A stretch of 64,000 nucleotides of DNA, from positions 806,001 to 870,000 of the forward strand of contig MU008156.1 in assembly GCA_010909165.1 (NCBI GenBank), given 5' to 3'. This stretch comes from Anthoceros angustus (lineage: Eukaryota; Streptophyta; Anthocerotopsida; Anthocerotales; Anthocerotaceae). A program made the translations under genes and the position numbers. Below the pieces are notes generated by a model that saw only the letters and a list, made by a program, of their open reading frames with translations, was not told the DNA's origin and ran no database searches. Shown piece by piece: positions 11,016-25,400 of the stretch (the first letter of the stretch is position 1; each line of letters opens with the position of its first letter).

Positions 11016-14000
11016 ATGAGCACGATGGAGAAGACTTCAAAAGCCGCGGTGTTAGAGGAGACTACAAGACCCACCGTAGTGGAGGAGACTCTAGCACCCA
11101 CGATGGTGGAGAGACTCTAGCGCCCATGGTGGTGGAGGAGTCAGACCCAAGGTGATGGCGGAGGAGGAGACTGCAAGAGCCATGGCGGTGGCCGAGCTCA
11201 AGACTCTAGCATCCACCGTGGGGAAGAGGAGGAGACTAGTACAACAAGAGCCTGCATGGTGGAGAAGGAGGAGCATACTACAGAGCCTCATGGTGGAGGC
11301 GGAGGAGACTCCAGCAGCCAAAGTGGAGGAGGAGGAGCATCTGCAAGAGCCATAGTCATGGTGGAGGAGGAGGAGCATATCTGCAGGAGCCACGGTCATG
11401 TTGGAGGCGGAGGAGACTCAGCAGCCACAGTGGAGGAGGAGGAGCGTCGCACGAGCCATAGTCATGGTGGAGGAGGAGGAGACTACAAGAGCTACGGTGG
11501 AGGAGGAGCATATTGCAGCACCCACGGCCATGGTGGTGGAGGCGGAGGAGACTCCATGGCGGTGGTGGTGGAGGAGGAGCATCTTGCACGAGCCATAGTC
11601 ATGGTGGAGGAGGAGGAGACTACAAGAGCTACGGTGGAGGAGGAGGAGCATATTGCAGCACCCACGGTCATGTTGGAGGCGAGAGGAGACTCAGCCACGT
11701 GGAGGAGGAGGAGACTACAAGAGCCACGGTGGTGGGCGATGAGGAAACTATAAGAACCACGGTGCAGACAATGAGCATACTACAAGAGCCCGGAGAAGAG
11801 GAGGAGCATATTGAAGGAGCCACGGTCATGGTGGAGGAGGAGGAGAGACTCTAGCACCCACGATGGATGGGGAGGAGACTAGAAGAGCCACGGTGGTGGA
11901 GGATGAGGAGACTACAAGAGCCATGGTGGAGGAGGAGGGGCATCTTGCACGAGCCACAGTCGTGGTGGAGGATGAGCCGGTACGCAGTGCGGCCACGGTG
12001 GAGGAGGAGGAGACTACAAGACCCACATTGCATGTGGAGGACGAGCATATTGCAGACCACGCTCATGGTGGAGGATGAGGAAACTACAGAGCCAAGATGG
12101 AGGAGGAGGAGACTACACGAGCCACGGTGGTGGAGGAGGCTGCAGTGCTACCCACACGCGTGGTGAAGGAGGAGGAGACTACAGAGCCACAGCAGCCACG
12201 GTGGCGGAGGAGACTCAAGACTACCCAAGATGGTGGAAGAGGAGCATACTGCAGGAGCCACGGTCATGTTGGAGGCAGAGGAGACTCCAACAGCAGCCAG
12301 TGGAGGAGGAGGAGCGATCGCACGAGCCATAGTGGTGGAGGAGGAGGAGACTACAAGAGCTACGGTGGAGGAGGAGGAGCATATTGCAGACCCACGGTCA
12401 TGTTGGAGGCGAGGAGACTCCAGCAGCCAGTGGAGGAGGAGGAGCACTGCACGAGCCATAGTCATGGTGGAGGAGGAGGAGACTACAAGAGCTACGGTGG
12501 AGGAGGAGGAGCATATTGCACCCACGGCCATGTTGGAGGCGAGAGGAGACTAGAAGAGCCACAGTGGAGGAGGAGGAGACTACAAGAGCCACGGTGGTGG
12601 ACGATGAGGAAACTATAAGAACCACGGTGCAGGTGACAATGAGCATACTACAAGAGCCCGGAGAAGAGGAGGAGCATATTGAAGGAGCCACGGTCATGGT
12701 GGAGGATGAGGAGACTGCAGGCCACGATGGATGGGGAGGAGACTAGAAGAGCCACAGGTGGAGGATGAGGAGACTACAAGAGCCATGGTGGAGGAGGGGC
12801 ATATCGCACGAGCCACGCCGTGGTGGAGGATGAGCAGACCGCAGTGCAGCCACGGTGGAGGAGGAGGAGACTACAAGACCCACATTGCATGTGGAGGACG
12901 AGCATATTGCGACCACGCTCATGGTGGAGGATGAGGAAACTACAGGAGCCAAGATGGAGGAGGAGGAGACTACACGAGCCACGTGGTGGAGGAGACTGCA
13001 GTGCTACCCACACGCGTGGTGAAGGAGGAGGAGACTACAGGAGCCACGGCATGGAGGAGACTCAAGACTACCCAAGATGGTGGAAGAGGAGCATACCACA
13101 GAGCCACAAGAATGGTGGACGAGGAGAATATTACGACGCTACGGTGATGGAGGAAGAGGAGGAGACTCAACAGCAGCCACAATGGTCAAGAAGGAGGAGG
13201 AGACCCTAGTAGAAACCACGGTGGTGGTGGAGGAGGTGGAGACTCAACATGCGCCTGCACCGACGGTGGTGGAGGATGAGGAGGAGTCTCAAACAACATC
13301 AACGGTGGTGATTCTGGAGGAGGAGACTCTAGCGGACGCTGGTGGATCCGAAGGAGGAGGAGACTCTAGCAGATCCATGGTGTTGGAGGATCGTGAAGAG
13401 GCGCATGTCTGTGAGCCACGGCAAGGTGGATATTTCATATCTGAATCTACAACGAGAGTAGCTCAAAATTAGGGCCCATGATAGAGGAGACTCTAGAATT
13501 AGAATCGATGGAGGAGACTCTAGAATCCATGCATATGGCGGCGAAGAGTCCAAAATCAGACTCCATGGCGGAGGAGAGTCCGGAATCAAAATCCACGTGG
13601 AGGAGACTCCAAAACCAAAACTCAGAAGGATACAAAATGTATTTTGTCAAATATCCAAAGCCTCTTGAAAGTTCATACAATGGAAAAATTGCATCAAAGG
13701 AGCTTGAAGTGAAGTGGTACTGTGGAGTGCGAGATGTTTTACATGCTGGAGTTGTATTCAAAAGGTATGAGAAGGACAACGTGCTCACTATGTTGAAAGT
13801 ACTGCAACTAGCTCAACTCATGAGTTAGACCTTGCTAAACTACAAAGACAAAAACTAGCTTAGAACAAGAGATAAAACACTTCAACAAGAAAGGAATTAG
13901 AAAATGAAAAGCAACAGAAGCATATCAAGAGCTCCAAGCATTGCACAGGAGAAGAATGCGGAGCATGAAGCATACAATGAAAATCGCAAAGGGATCAAAT

Positions 14001-15558
14001 ATTATGTTATTGGCAAAAGAAAAGGACAAGGCTGCACTTGAGGTGGAATGTAAAAGCAAGTCGAAACATTTTTTCCTTGTGGAATGCTAGTAGCTCAACA
14101 TTTCAAATCGTTATATTTGTGCGAATGAGTTGAGAACATTGTATCGACTAGGCAATCGCAGACGGAAGAACACTATCGGATGAAGAGTTGTTATCTTTGA
14201 AATTTGAAATACCGTAAGATCCACCGCTTCCGGACCTTCAATGTATAAAAATATTGATGATCTGATTCCAATAGGCTTAAAATGTTGCACAAGAAGAAAA
14301 TTCGGACTACAGCATCCACCGCATTGCCCAAGAAGGACTGGCATCCACCGCATTGCCCAAGAAGGGATTACAGTATCCACCACATTGCCCAAAAGGACAA
14401 CAGCATCAACGACATTGACTAGAAAGGGACTACAAACATCCACAATTGAAAGTATACAGTGCATCCACGGCACCGCCATTGCAAGAAGGACTACAGTGCA
14501 TCCATAGTTGAAAGTGCATGTGCTCCATCCACGGCGCCGCCATTGCCCAAGAAGGGATTACAGGCATCCGCAGCTGAAAGTATACAGCCGCATCCACAGC
14601 CCGCCATTGCCCAAAGAGGGACCATGTGCATCCGCCTAAAAGTATGTGCTCCATCCACATCTCCGCCATTGCCCAAAGAGGGACTAGGCATCCACAACTA
14701 AAAGTACACATGCTCCATCCACAGCCCGCCATTGCCCAAAGAGGGACTACAAGCATCCACAGTTGAAAGTATACAGCATCCACCGCATTGCCCAAAAGGG
14801 ACTACAGGCATCTATGTTATTGATTGGAAAGGGACTACAGGCATCCAGGCCACCATTGCCGGCGCCCAAGAAGGTCTGTGCATCCACGAATTCCCCGCGG
14901 AGGAGCTATGACATCCACGACACCACTTAGGTTGACTCGCATGGAGAAGCAAAACAAAAAGTCACAAAAGAGCAAAAGTCTATCGATCAACATGGAAAGA
15001 AAAGATATGATTACAACTCGAATGCCAATATTTTTCGTGCTTAGAAGTTGATGATGGTTGCGAAATGGATGGCATGTCATCAATTCCAAAGTCGGAGGTT
15101 GTGAGAAAAAACAACTCATGGGGTCTCAAAGGCCCATGTTGACAAAGCAAATTCGTGTTTGATGCTGATCGTGGTAAAAATGCAATAATTCACTAGCCTT
15201 GAAGATATCAATGCCTATTGGGGACGAAGATACATTTTGATAAGGACTCTCAAACGAACTTCAATGCAATTCTTGGTGCCAACCATTTCCATGACACATG
15301 TCTACTTCCTAATGAAGACCCTTTGAATGCCATGCATTCTAGAGCAATAGCAAGGCCTCATAAGGCAAGTGGTCACAAGGCTTCAAAGAAAAAGGGAGAG
15401 TTACCGGTCCGGATCAAGAAAACAGTCTTCATATGCATGTTTTGGTCCCGATCAAGAAAAAGTCTTCATATGCATGTTTTGGAGCACGTGGTTGGATTTT
15501 CCTAGCTATTTTTATTGTTATTGGTGTGATGATTGCCTATATGTGCTTTTCACGTTAA
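11016..15558 (+). pseudogene. Array copy 2
   Basis: This copy carries one set of modules. The N-terminal and Glu-rich block spans 11016-13400, the linker open from 13478 reads straight into the YFVKYPKP block (ATG at 13637) and on to KRYEKDNVLTMLK near 13800. That shows these two modules belong to one frame. The coiled-coil-like block follows (about 13820-14070), then PKEG repeats (about 14310-14920) and the tail to 15558. In this copy the sequence before the linker reads ISESTTRVAQN then stops, a one-base difference from copy 6 where the same place stays open. Product not recognised. Confidence 0.6.
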
Positions 15559-16642
15559 GTTTTCGAATGACTCAAGCAAGTTTATTTTTGTAGTACGGTG
15601 TCGCTATGATGTAAGCAAGTTCACTTGAAAAATACTCCCTATGTTCTCAAATTTTTAATTTTATTTTCATCAAGAGATGAGTTTTTCATATCTTTGTCTT
15701 ATTACAAATTCCATGTATTGCTCTGCTTAGTATGGTGCTAGTTTGTTTGAACAACTTAGATGGTTGGGGGATCGGGAGGGAGGGTACGCAGAACCATCGA
15801 GCTATGCTACCTCCCATAGCATCGATCCCACGTGTATTGTCGTTGTCTAGTATATCCTACATATGGCACCTGTGTCAGTAGAATTCTTAACATGCAGATT
15901 TTGTTACAAGCATGCCTTCACATGTAAAGACCATCAAGTAGTAGATCCTCCAAAAGGAAACCTTGTACTTCTAAGTCCATCAAATACTAAGCCCATCCAA
16001 GAAAACCAATACCACCAATATGACCAAAGTTCACTGGTTTATCATAGAATAATCTTCCAATCCATACATTCTTATTAAATTTGAGCATACATTTCACTTA
16101 CCTTAAGCTCCAAAGCTAGCCTTTTCTATAAGCCGCAGACTTGCCATAATTGCACAGCTAATTTTGGGACTCCTTACAACGACACATGTATGGACTACCC
16201 CTATAGGCAACATTCTCTCTATAAATTACATAGTAATATATATAAGCGTGTTTCCAAGCATATAACTACTTCTATAAGCATGACTTGTTAATGTATATAG
16301 TTCTTAGTTTACCTCATTTTATTTTCTTATTGTATTTCAATCGGTTCTTATTTCTAGCTTTATACAACTATTTTAGGGATGGTTCTAAGTTAGGAAGTTC
16401 ATACCCCTATATGAGGATATAGGCTAGTACAAAGTCAAAAGCAAGACTACATACTCCAAGAAAAAATCTCGATAGTTCACACTATTGTGCTATATATGTA
16501 AATACAACATTTGATTGAGCTCAAGAAGCTTTATGAGTTACTTGAGTTTTTCGAATCAAAATTATTCGCCCATCGTCAAATCTCCCTTGTACGTAAATCA
16601 AACTTGTGACCTAGTTGCCTAAATCTGTCGTGGGGCATCAAG
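15559..16642. other. Array spacer 3
   Basis: 1084 bases, the longest of the six, near-identical to the others. It leads into the copy with the longest open N-terminal frame. No gene is called in it. Confidence 0.55.
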
Positions 16643-19600
16643 ATGAGCACGATGGAGAAGACTTCAAAAGCCGCGGTGTTAGAGGAGACTACAGCACCCA
16701 CTGTAGTGGAGGAGACTCTAGCACCCACGATGGTGGGAGAGACTCTAGCGCCCATGGTGGTGGAGGAGTCAACAGGACCTAAGGTGATGGCGGAGGAGGA
16801 GACTGCAAGAGCCATGGCGGTGGCCGAGCTCAAGACTCTAGCATCCACTGTGGGGGAAGAGGAGGAGACTAGTACAACAAGAGCCTGCATGGTGGAGAAG
16901 GAGGAGCATACTACAGAGCCATGGTGGAGGCGGAGGAGACTCTAGCGCCCATGGTGGAGGAGGAGGAGCACTGCAAGAGCCATAGTCATGGTGGAGGAGG
17001 AGGAGCATACTACAGAGCCACGCCATGTTGGAGGCAGAGGAGACTCCAACAGCAGCCACAAAGTGGAGGAGGAGGAGCATCGCACGAGCCATAGTCATGG
17101 TGGAGGAGGAGGAGACTACAAGAGCTACGGTGGAGGAGGAGGAGCATATTGCAGCACCCACGGTCATGGTGGAGGATGAGGAGACTCAGCAGCAAAGGAG
17201 GAGGAGGAGCATACTGCACGAGCCATAGTCATGGTGGAGGAGGAGGAGACTACAAGAGCTACGGTGGAGGAGGAGCATATTGCACCACGGTCATGTTGGA
17301 GGCAGAGGAGACTCCAGCAGCAGCAGCCAAAGTGGAGGAGGAGGAGGAGACTACAAGAGCAGGGACGATGAGGAAACTATAAGAACCACGTGCAGGTGAC
17401 AATGAGCATACTACAAGAGCCCGGAGAAGAGGAGGAGCATCTTGCACGAGCCATAGTCATGGTGGAGGATGAGGAGACTGCAGGCCACGATGGATGGGGA
17501 GGAGACTAGAAGAGCCATGGCGGTGGCCGAGCTCAAGACTCTAGCATCCACTGTGGGGAAGAGGAGGAGACTAGTACAACAAGAGCCTGCATGGTGGAGA
17601 AGGAGGAGCATACTACAGAGCCACACCATGGTGGAGGCGGAGGAGACTCGCAGCCACAAAGGGAGGAGGAGGAGCATCGCAAGAGCCATAGTCATGGTGG
17701 AGGAGGAGGAGCATCTGCAGAGCCACCATGTTGGAGGCAGAGGAGACTCCAAGCAGCCAGGGGAGGAGGAGGAGCGCATCGCACGAGCCATAGTCATGGT
17801 GGAGGAGGAGGAGACTACAAGAGCTACGGTGGAGGAGGAGGAGCAGCAAAGACCCACGGTCATGTTGGAGGCAGAGGAGACTCCAAGCACAGTGGAGGAG
17901 GAGGAGCATCGCACGAGCCATAGTCATGGTGGAGGAGGAGGAGACTACAAGAGCTACGGTGGAGGAGGAGGAGCATATTGCACCCACGGTCATGTTGGAG
18001 GCAGAGGAGACTCCAGCAGCAGCACAGTGGAGGAGGAGGAGACTACAAGAGCCACGGTGCAGGACGATGAGGAAACTATAAGAACCACGTGCAGACAATG
18101 AGCATACTACAAGAGCCCGGAGAAGAGGAGGAGCATATTGAAGGAGCCACGCCATGGTGGAGGATGAGGAGACTGCAGGAGGCCACGATGGATGGGGAGG
18201 AGACTAGAAGAGCCACAAAGTGGTGGAGGATGAGGAGACTACAAGAGCCATGTGGAGGAGGAGGGCATACCGCACGAGCCACGGCCGTGGTGGAGGATGA
18301 GCGCATTGCAGTGCACCAGTGGAGGAGGAGGAGACTACAAGACCCACATTGCATGTGGAGGAGGCATATTGCAGCGACCACGCCATGGTGGAGGATGAGG
18401 AAACCAGGAGCCAAGATGGAGGAGGAGGAGACTACACGAGCCACGTGGTGGAGGAGACTGCAGTGCTACCCACACGCGTGGTGAAGGAGGAGGAGACTAC
18501 AGAGCCACGGTGGCGGAGGAGACTCCAAAGACTACCCAAGATGGTGGAAGAGGAGCATACTACAGGAGCCAGAATGGTGGACGAGGAGAATATTACGACG
18601 CTACGGTGATGGAGGAAGAGGAGGAGACTCCAAGCAGCCACAATGGTCAAGAAGGAGGAGGAGACCCTAGTAGAAACCACGGTGGTGGTGGAGGAGGTGG
18701 AGACTCCAACATGCGCACCGACGGTGGTGGAGGATGAGGAGGAGTCTCAAACAACATCAACGGTGGTGATTGGAGGAGGAGACTCTAGCGGCCGTGTGGT
18801 GGATCCGAAGGAGGAGACTCTAGCAGATCCATGGTGTTGGAGGATCGGGAAGAGGCGCATGTTTGAGCCACGGCGGAGGAGACTCCAGACTACCCAAGAT
18901 GGTGGAAGAGGAGCATACTACAGTGAGCCATGAATGGTGGACGAGGAGAATATTACAGACGCTACGGTGATGGAGGAAGAGGAGGAGACTCCAACAGCAG
19001 CCACAATGGTCAAGAAGGAGGAGGAGACTAGAAACCACGGTGGTGGTGGAGGAGGTGGAGACTCCAACATGCGCTGCACGACCGGTGGTGGAGGATGAGG
19101 AGGAGTCTCAAACAACATCAACGGTGGTGATTCGGAGGAGGAGACTCTAGCGGCCGTGACGTGGTGGATCCAAGGAGGAGACTCAAGATCCATGGTGTTG
19201 GAGGATCGTGAAGAGGCGCATGTTTCAGAGCCACTAAGGTGGATATTTCATACGTAATCTACAACGGAGAGTAGCTCAAAATTAGGGCCCATGATAGAGG
19301 AGACTCTAGAATTAGAATCGATGGAGGAGACTCTAGAATCCATGCATATGGCGGCGAAGAGTCCAAAATCGACTCCATGGCGGAGGAGAGTCCGGAATCA
19401 AAATCCACGGTGGAGGAGACTCAAAACCAAAATCCACTAAGGATACAAAATGTATTTTGTCAAATATCCAAAGCCTCTTGAAAGTTCATACAATGGAAAA
19501 ATTGCATCAAAGGAGCTTGAAGTGAAGTGGTATGTGGAGTGCGATGTTTTACATGCTGGAGTTGTATTCAAAAGGCATGAGAAGGACAACGTGCTCACTA

Positions 19601-21351
19601 TGTTGAAAAGCAGCAACTAGCTCAACTCATGAGTTAGACCTTGCTAAACTACAAAGACAAAAACTAGCTTAGAACAAGAGATAAAACATTTCAACAAGAA
19701 GGGAATTAGAAAATGAAAAGCAATGAAGCATATCAAGAGCTCCAAGCATTGCATGTGGAGAAGAATGCGAGCATGAAGCATACAATGAAAATCGCAAAGG
19801 GATCAAATATTATGTTATTGGCAAAAGAAAAGGACAAGGCTGCACTTGAGGTGGAATGTAAAAGCAAGTCGAAACATTTTTTCCTTGTGGAATGCTAGTA
19901 GCTCAACATTTCGAAATCGTTATATTTGTGCGAATGAGTTGAGAACATTATCGACTAGGCACCGCAGACGGAAGAACACTATCGGATGAAGAGTTGTTAT
20001 CTTTGAAATTTGAAATACCGGAAGATCCACCAGTGCTTCCGGACCTTCAATGTATAAAAATATTGATGATGATTCCAATAGGCTTAAAAATGTTGCACAA
20101 GAAGAAAATTAAGATGACGCATCCACCGCATTGCCCAAGAAGGACTATGCATCCACCGCATTGCCCAAGAAGGGATTACAGCATCCACCACATTGCCCAA
20201 AAGGGACAACAGCATCAACGACATTGACTAGAAAAGGACTACAAACATCCACAATTGAAAGTATACATGCATCCACGGCACCGCCATTGCAAGAAGGACT
20301 ACAGCATCCATAGTTGAAAGTGTACTGTGCTCCATCCACGGCGCCATTGCCCAAAGAGGGACTAGCATCCGCAGCTTGAAAGTATACAAGCCGCATCCAC
20401 AGCCTCCGCCATTGCCCAAAGAGGGACTCTGTGCATCCACAATTGAAAGTATGTGCTCCATCCACATCTCCGCCATTGCCCAAAGAGGGACTACATCCAC
20501 AACTAAAAGTACACATGCTCCATCCACAGCTCCGCCATTGCCCAAAGAGGGACTACAAGCATCCAGCTGAAAGTATGCATCCACCGCATTGCCCAAAAGG
20601 GACTACTGCATCTATGTTATTGATTGGAAAGGACTACAGCATCCACAGCGCCACCATTGCCGGCGCCCAAGAAGGTCTACAGCCATCATCCCCCGCTGAG
20701 GAGCTACGGACATCCACGACACCACTTAGGTTGACTCGCATGGAGAAGCAAAACAAAAAGTCACAAAAGAGCAAAAGTCTATCGATCAACATGGAAAGAA
20801 AAGATATGATTACAACTCGAATGCCAATATTTTTCGCTTAGAAGTTGATGATGGTTGCGAAATGGATGGCATGTCATCAATTCCAAAGTCGGAGGTTGTG
20901 AGAAAAACAACTCATGGGGTCTCAAAGGCCCATGTTGACAAAGCAAATTCGTGTTTTGGATGCTGATCGGTAAAATGCAATAATTCACTAGCCTTGAAGA
21001 TATCAATGCCTATTGGGGACGAAGATACATTTTTGATAAGGACTCTCAAACGAACTTCAATGCAATTCTTGGTGCCAACCATTTCCATGACACATGTCTA
21101 CTTCCTAATGAAGACCCTTTGAATGCCATGCATTCTAGAGCAATAGCAAGGCCTCATAAGGCAAGTGGTCACAAGGCTTCAAAGAAAAAGGAGAGTTGCT
21201 GGTCCGGATCAAGAAAAACAATTCATATGCATGTTTTGGTCCCGATCAAGAAAAAGTCTTCATATGCATGTTTTGGAGCACGTGGTTGGATTTTCCTAGC
21301 TATTTTATTGTTATTGGTGTGATGATTGCCTATATGTGCTTTTCACGTTAA
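16643..21351 (+). pseudogene. Array copy 3, with the clearest N-terminal frame
   Basis: The frame is open for 100 codons from the ATG at 16643. It shows the N-terminal design best: MSTMEKTSKAAVLEETTAPT, then repeats of the type VVEETLAPT, VVEESTGPK and AEEETARAMAVAELK, then EEEETST. Two segments are duplicated inside the copy: the AMAVAELKTLAST landmark recurs about 700 bases later (16815 and 17514), and the end of the Glu-rich block recurs about 360 bases later (18531 and 18890). The YFVKYPKP block starts at about 19450, PKEG repeats run about 20120-20690, and the hydrophobic tail ends at 21351. Confidence 0.6.
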
Positions 21352-22425
21352 GTTTTCGAATGACTCAAGCAAGTTTATTTTTGTAGTACGGTGTCGCTAT
21401 GATGTAAGCAAGTTCACTTGAAAAATACTCCCTATGTTCTCAAATTTTTAATTTTATTTTCAATCAAGAGATGAGTTTTTTCATATCTTTGTCTTATTAC
21501 AAATTCCATGTATTGCTCTGCTTAGTATGGTGCTAGTTTGTTTGAACAACTTAGATGGTTGGGGATCGGGAGGGAGGTGCAGAACCATCGAGCTATGCTA
21601 CCTCCCATAGCATCGATCCCACGGTATTGTCGTTGTCTAGTATATCCTACATATGGCACCGGTGTCTAGTAGAATTCTTAACATGCGATTTTGTTACAAG
21701 CATGCCTTCACATGTAAAGACCATCAAGTAGTAGATCCTCCAAAAGGAAACCTTGTACTTCTAAGTCCATCAAATACTAAGCCCATCCAAGAAAACCAAT
21801 ACCACCAATATGACCAAAGTTCACTGGTTTATCATAGAATAATCTTCCAATCCATACATTCTTATTAAATTTGAGCATACATTTCACTTACCTTAAGCTC
21901 CAAAGCTAGCCTTTTCTATAAGCCGCATACTTGCCATAATTGCACAGTTGCTAATTTTGGGACTCCTTACAATGACACATGTATGGACTACCCCTATAGA
22001 CAACATTCTCTCTATAAATTACGTAGTAATATATATAAGCGTGTTTCCAAGCATATAACTACTTCTATAAGCATGACTTGTTAATGTATATAGTTCTTAG
22101 TTTACCTCATTTTATTTTCTTATTGTATTTCACTGGTTCTTATTTCTAGCTTTATACAACTATTTTAGGGATGGTTCTAAGTTAGGAAGTTCATACCCCT
22201 ATATGAGGATATAGGCTAGTACAAAGTCAAGCATTACATACTCCAAGAAAAATCTCGATAGTTCACACTATTGTGCTATATATGTAAATACAACATTTGA
22301 TTGAGCTCAAGAAGCTTTATGAGTTACTTGAGTTTTTCGAATCAAAATTATTCGCCTACCGGGTCAAATCTCCTTGTACGAAATCAAACTTGTGACCTAG
22401 TTGCCTAACCGTGTGGGGCATCAAG
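21352..22425. other. Array spacer 4
   Basis: 1074 bases, near-identical to the other spacers. It has a few true-looking substitutions (for example AATGACACATG instead of AACGACACATG at about 21970 and TTACGTAG instead of TTACATAG at about 22019), both C/T-type differences. No gene is called in it. Confidence 0.55.
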
Positions 22426-25400
22426 ATGAGCACGATGGAGAAGACTTCAAAAGCCGGCGGTGTTAGAGGAGACTACAAGACCCACCGTAGTGGAGGAGAC
22501 TCTAGCACCCACGATGGTGGGAGAGACTCTAGCGCCCATGGTGGTGGAGGAGTCAGGACCCAAGGTGATGGCGGAGGAGGAGGCGCAAGAGCCATGGCGG
22601 TGGCCGAGCTCAAGACTCTAGCATCCACTGTGGGGAAGAGGAGGAGACTAGTACAACAAGAGCCTGCATGGTGGAGAAGGAGGAGCATACTACAGTGAGC
22701 CACAGTCATGGTGGAGGCGGAGGAGACTCCAGCAGCGCCACAAGTGGAGGAGGAGGAGCACTGCAAGAGCCATAGTCATGGTGGAGGAGGAGGAGCATCT
22801 GCAGAGCCACATCATGTTGGAGGCAGAGGAGACTCCAGCAGCCACAGTGGAGGAGGAGGAGCATCTGCAAGAGCCATAGTCATGGTGGAGGAGGAGGAGA
22901 CTACAAGAGCTACGTGGAGGAGGAGGCATATTGCAGACCCACGGTCATGTTGGAGGCAGAGGAGACTCAGCAGCAGCCACAAGGGAGGAGGAGGAGCACT
23001 GCATCACGAGCCATAGTCATGGTGGAGGAGGAGGAGACTACAAGAGCTACGGTGGAGGAGGAGGAGCATATTGCACCCACGGTCATGTTGGGCGGAGGAG
23101 ACTCCAGGCAGCCAGTGGAGGAGGAGACTACAAGAGCCACGGTGGTGGACGATGAGGAAACTATAAGAACCACAGTGCGGGACAATGAGCATACTACAAG
23201 AGCCCCGGAGAAGAGGAGGAGCATATTGAAGGAGCCACGGTCATGGTGGAGGATGAGGAGACTGCAGGCCACGATGGATGGGGAGGAGACTAGAAGAGCC
23301 ACAGGGTGGAGGATGAGGAGACTACAAGAGCACGGTGGAGGAGGAGGGGCATCTGCACGAGCCACGGCCGTGGTGGAGGAGACTGCAGTGCAGCCACGTG
23401 GAGGAGACTGCAGTGGAGGAGGAGGAGACTACAAGACCCACATTGCATGTGGAGGACGAGCATATTGCACACCACGCTCATGGTGGAGGATGAGGAAACT
23501 ACAGGAGCCAACCATGTTGGAGGCGAGGAGACTGCAGTGGAGGAGGAGGAGCGATCGCACGAGCCATAGTCATGGTGGAGGAGGAGGAGACTACAAGAGC
23601 TACAGTGGAGGAGGAGGAGCATATTAAAAGACCCACGGTCATGTTGGAGGCAGGAGACTCAGCAGCAGCCAAGGAGGAGGAGGAGCACCGCAGAGCCACC
23701 ATGTTGGAGGCAGAGGAGACTCCAACAGCAGCCAGTGGAGGAGGAGGAGCGCACGAGCCATAGTCATGGTGGAGGAGGAGGAGACTACAAGAGCTACGGT
23801 GGAGGAGGAGGAGCATATTGCAGACCCACGGTCATGTTGGAGGCAGAGGAGACTCAGCAGCAGCCCAAAGTGGAGGAGGAGGAGCACCGCACGAGCCATA
23901 GTCATGGTGGAGGAGGAGGAGACTACAAGAGCTACGGTGGAGGAGGAGGAGCATATTGCAGCACCACGGTCATGTTGGAGGAGGAGACTCCAGGCAGCCA
24001 CAGTGGAGGAGGAGGAGACTACAAGAGCTACGGTGGTGGACGATGAGGAAACTATAAGAACCACAGTGGTGACAATGAGCATACTACAAGAGCCCCGGAG
24101 AAGAGGAGGAGCATATTGAAGGAGCCACCATGGTGGAGGATGAGGAGACTGCAGGCCACGATGGATGGGGAGGAGACTAGAAGAGCCACAGTGGTGGAGG
24201 ATGAGGAGACTACAAGAGCTACGGTGGAGGAGGAGGGGCATATCGCACGAGCCACGGCCGTGGTGGAGGATGAGGATGCAGTGCAGCCAGTGGAGGAGGA
24301 GGAGACTACAAGACCCACATTGCATGTGGAGGACGAGCATATTGCAGCGACCACGCCATCATGGTGGAGGATGAGGAAACTACAGGAGCCAAGATGGAGG
24401 AGGAGGAGACTACACGAGCCACGGTGGAGGAGACTGCAGTGCTACCCACACGCGTGGTGAAGGAGGAGGAGACTACAGAGCCACGGTGGCGGAGGAGACT
24501 CCAGACTACCCAAGATGGTGGAAGAGGAGCATACTACAAGAGCCACGAATGGTGGACGAGGAGAATATGCACGCTACGGTGATGGAGGAAGAGGAGGAGA
24601 CTCCAACAAAGCAGCCACAATGGTCAAGAAGGAGGAGGAGACCTAGTAGAAACCACGGTGGTGGTGGAGGAGGTGGAGACTCCAACATGCGCTGCACCGA
24701 CGGTGGTGGAGGATGAGGAGTCTCAAACAACATCAACGGTGGTGATTCCGGAGGAGGAGACTCTAGCGGTGACGCTGGTGGATCCGAGGAGGAGACTCTA
24801 GCAGATCCATGGTGTTGGAGGATCGTGAAGAGGCGCATGTTTGAGCCACGGTGATGAGGAGACTCAAAGACTACCCAAGATGGTGGAAGAGGAGCATACT
24901 ACAGTGAGCCACAGAATGGTGGAGGAGGGGCATATCGCACGAGCCACGGTGATGGAGGAAGAGGAGGAGACTCCAACAGCAGCCACAATGGTCAAGAAGG
25001 AGGAGGAGACCTAGTAGAAACCACGGTGGTGGTGGAGGAGGTGGAGACTCCAACATGCGCCGTGCCGACGGTGGTGGAGGATGAGGAGGAGTCTCAAACA
25101 ACATCAACGGTGGTGATTCCGGAGGAGGAGACTCTAGCGGTGTGACTGGTGGATCCGAAGGAGGAGACTCTAGCAAGATCCATGGTGTTGGAGGATCGGG
25201 AAGAGGCGCATGTTTCGTGAGCCACTAAGGTGGATATTTCATACGTAATCTACAACGGAGAGTAGCTCAAAATTAGGGCCCATGATAGAGGAGACTCTAG
25301 AATTAGAATCGACGGAGGAGACTCTAGAATCCATGCATATGGCGGCGAAGAGTCCAAAATCGACTCCATGGCGGAGGAGAGTCCGGAATCAAAATCCACG

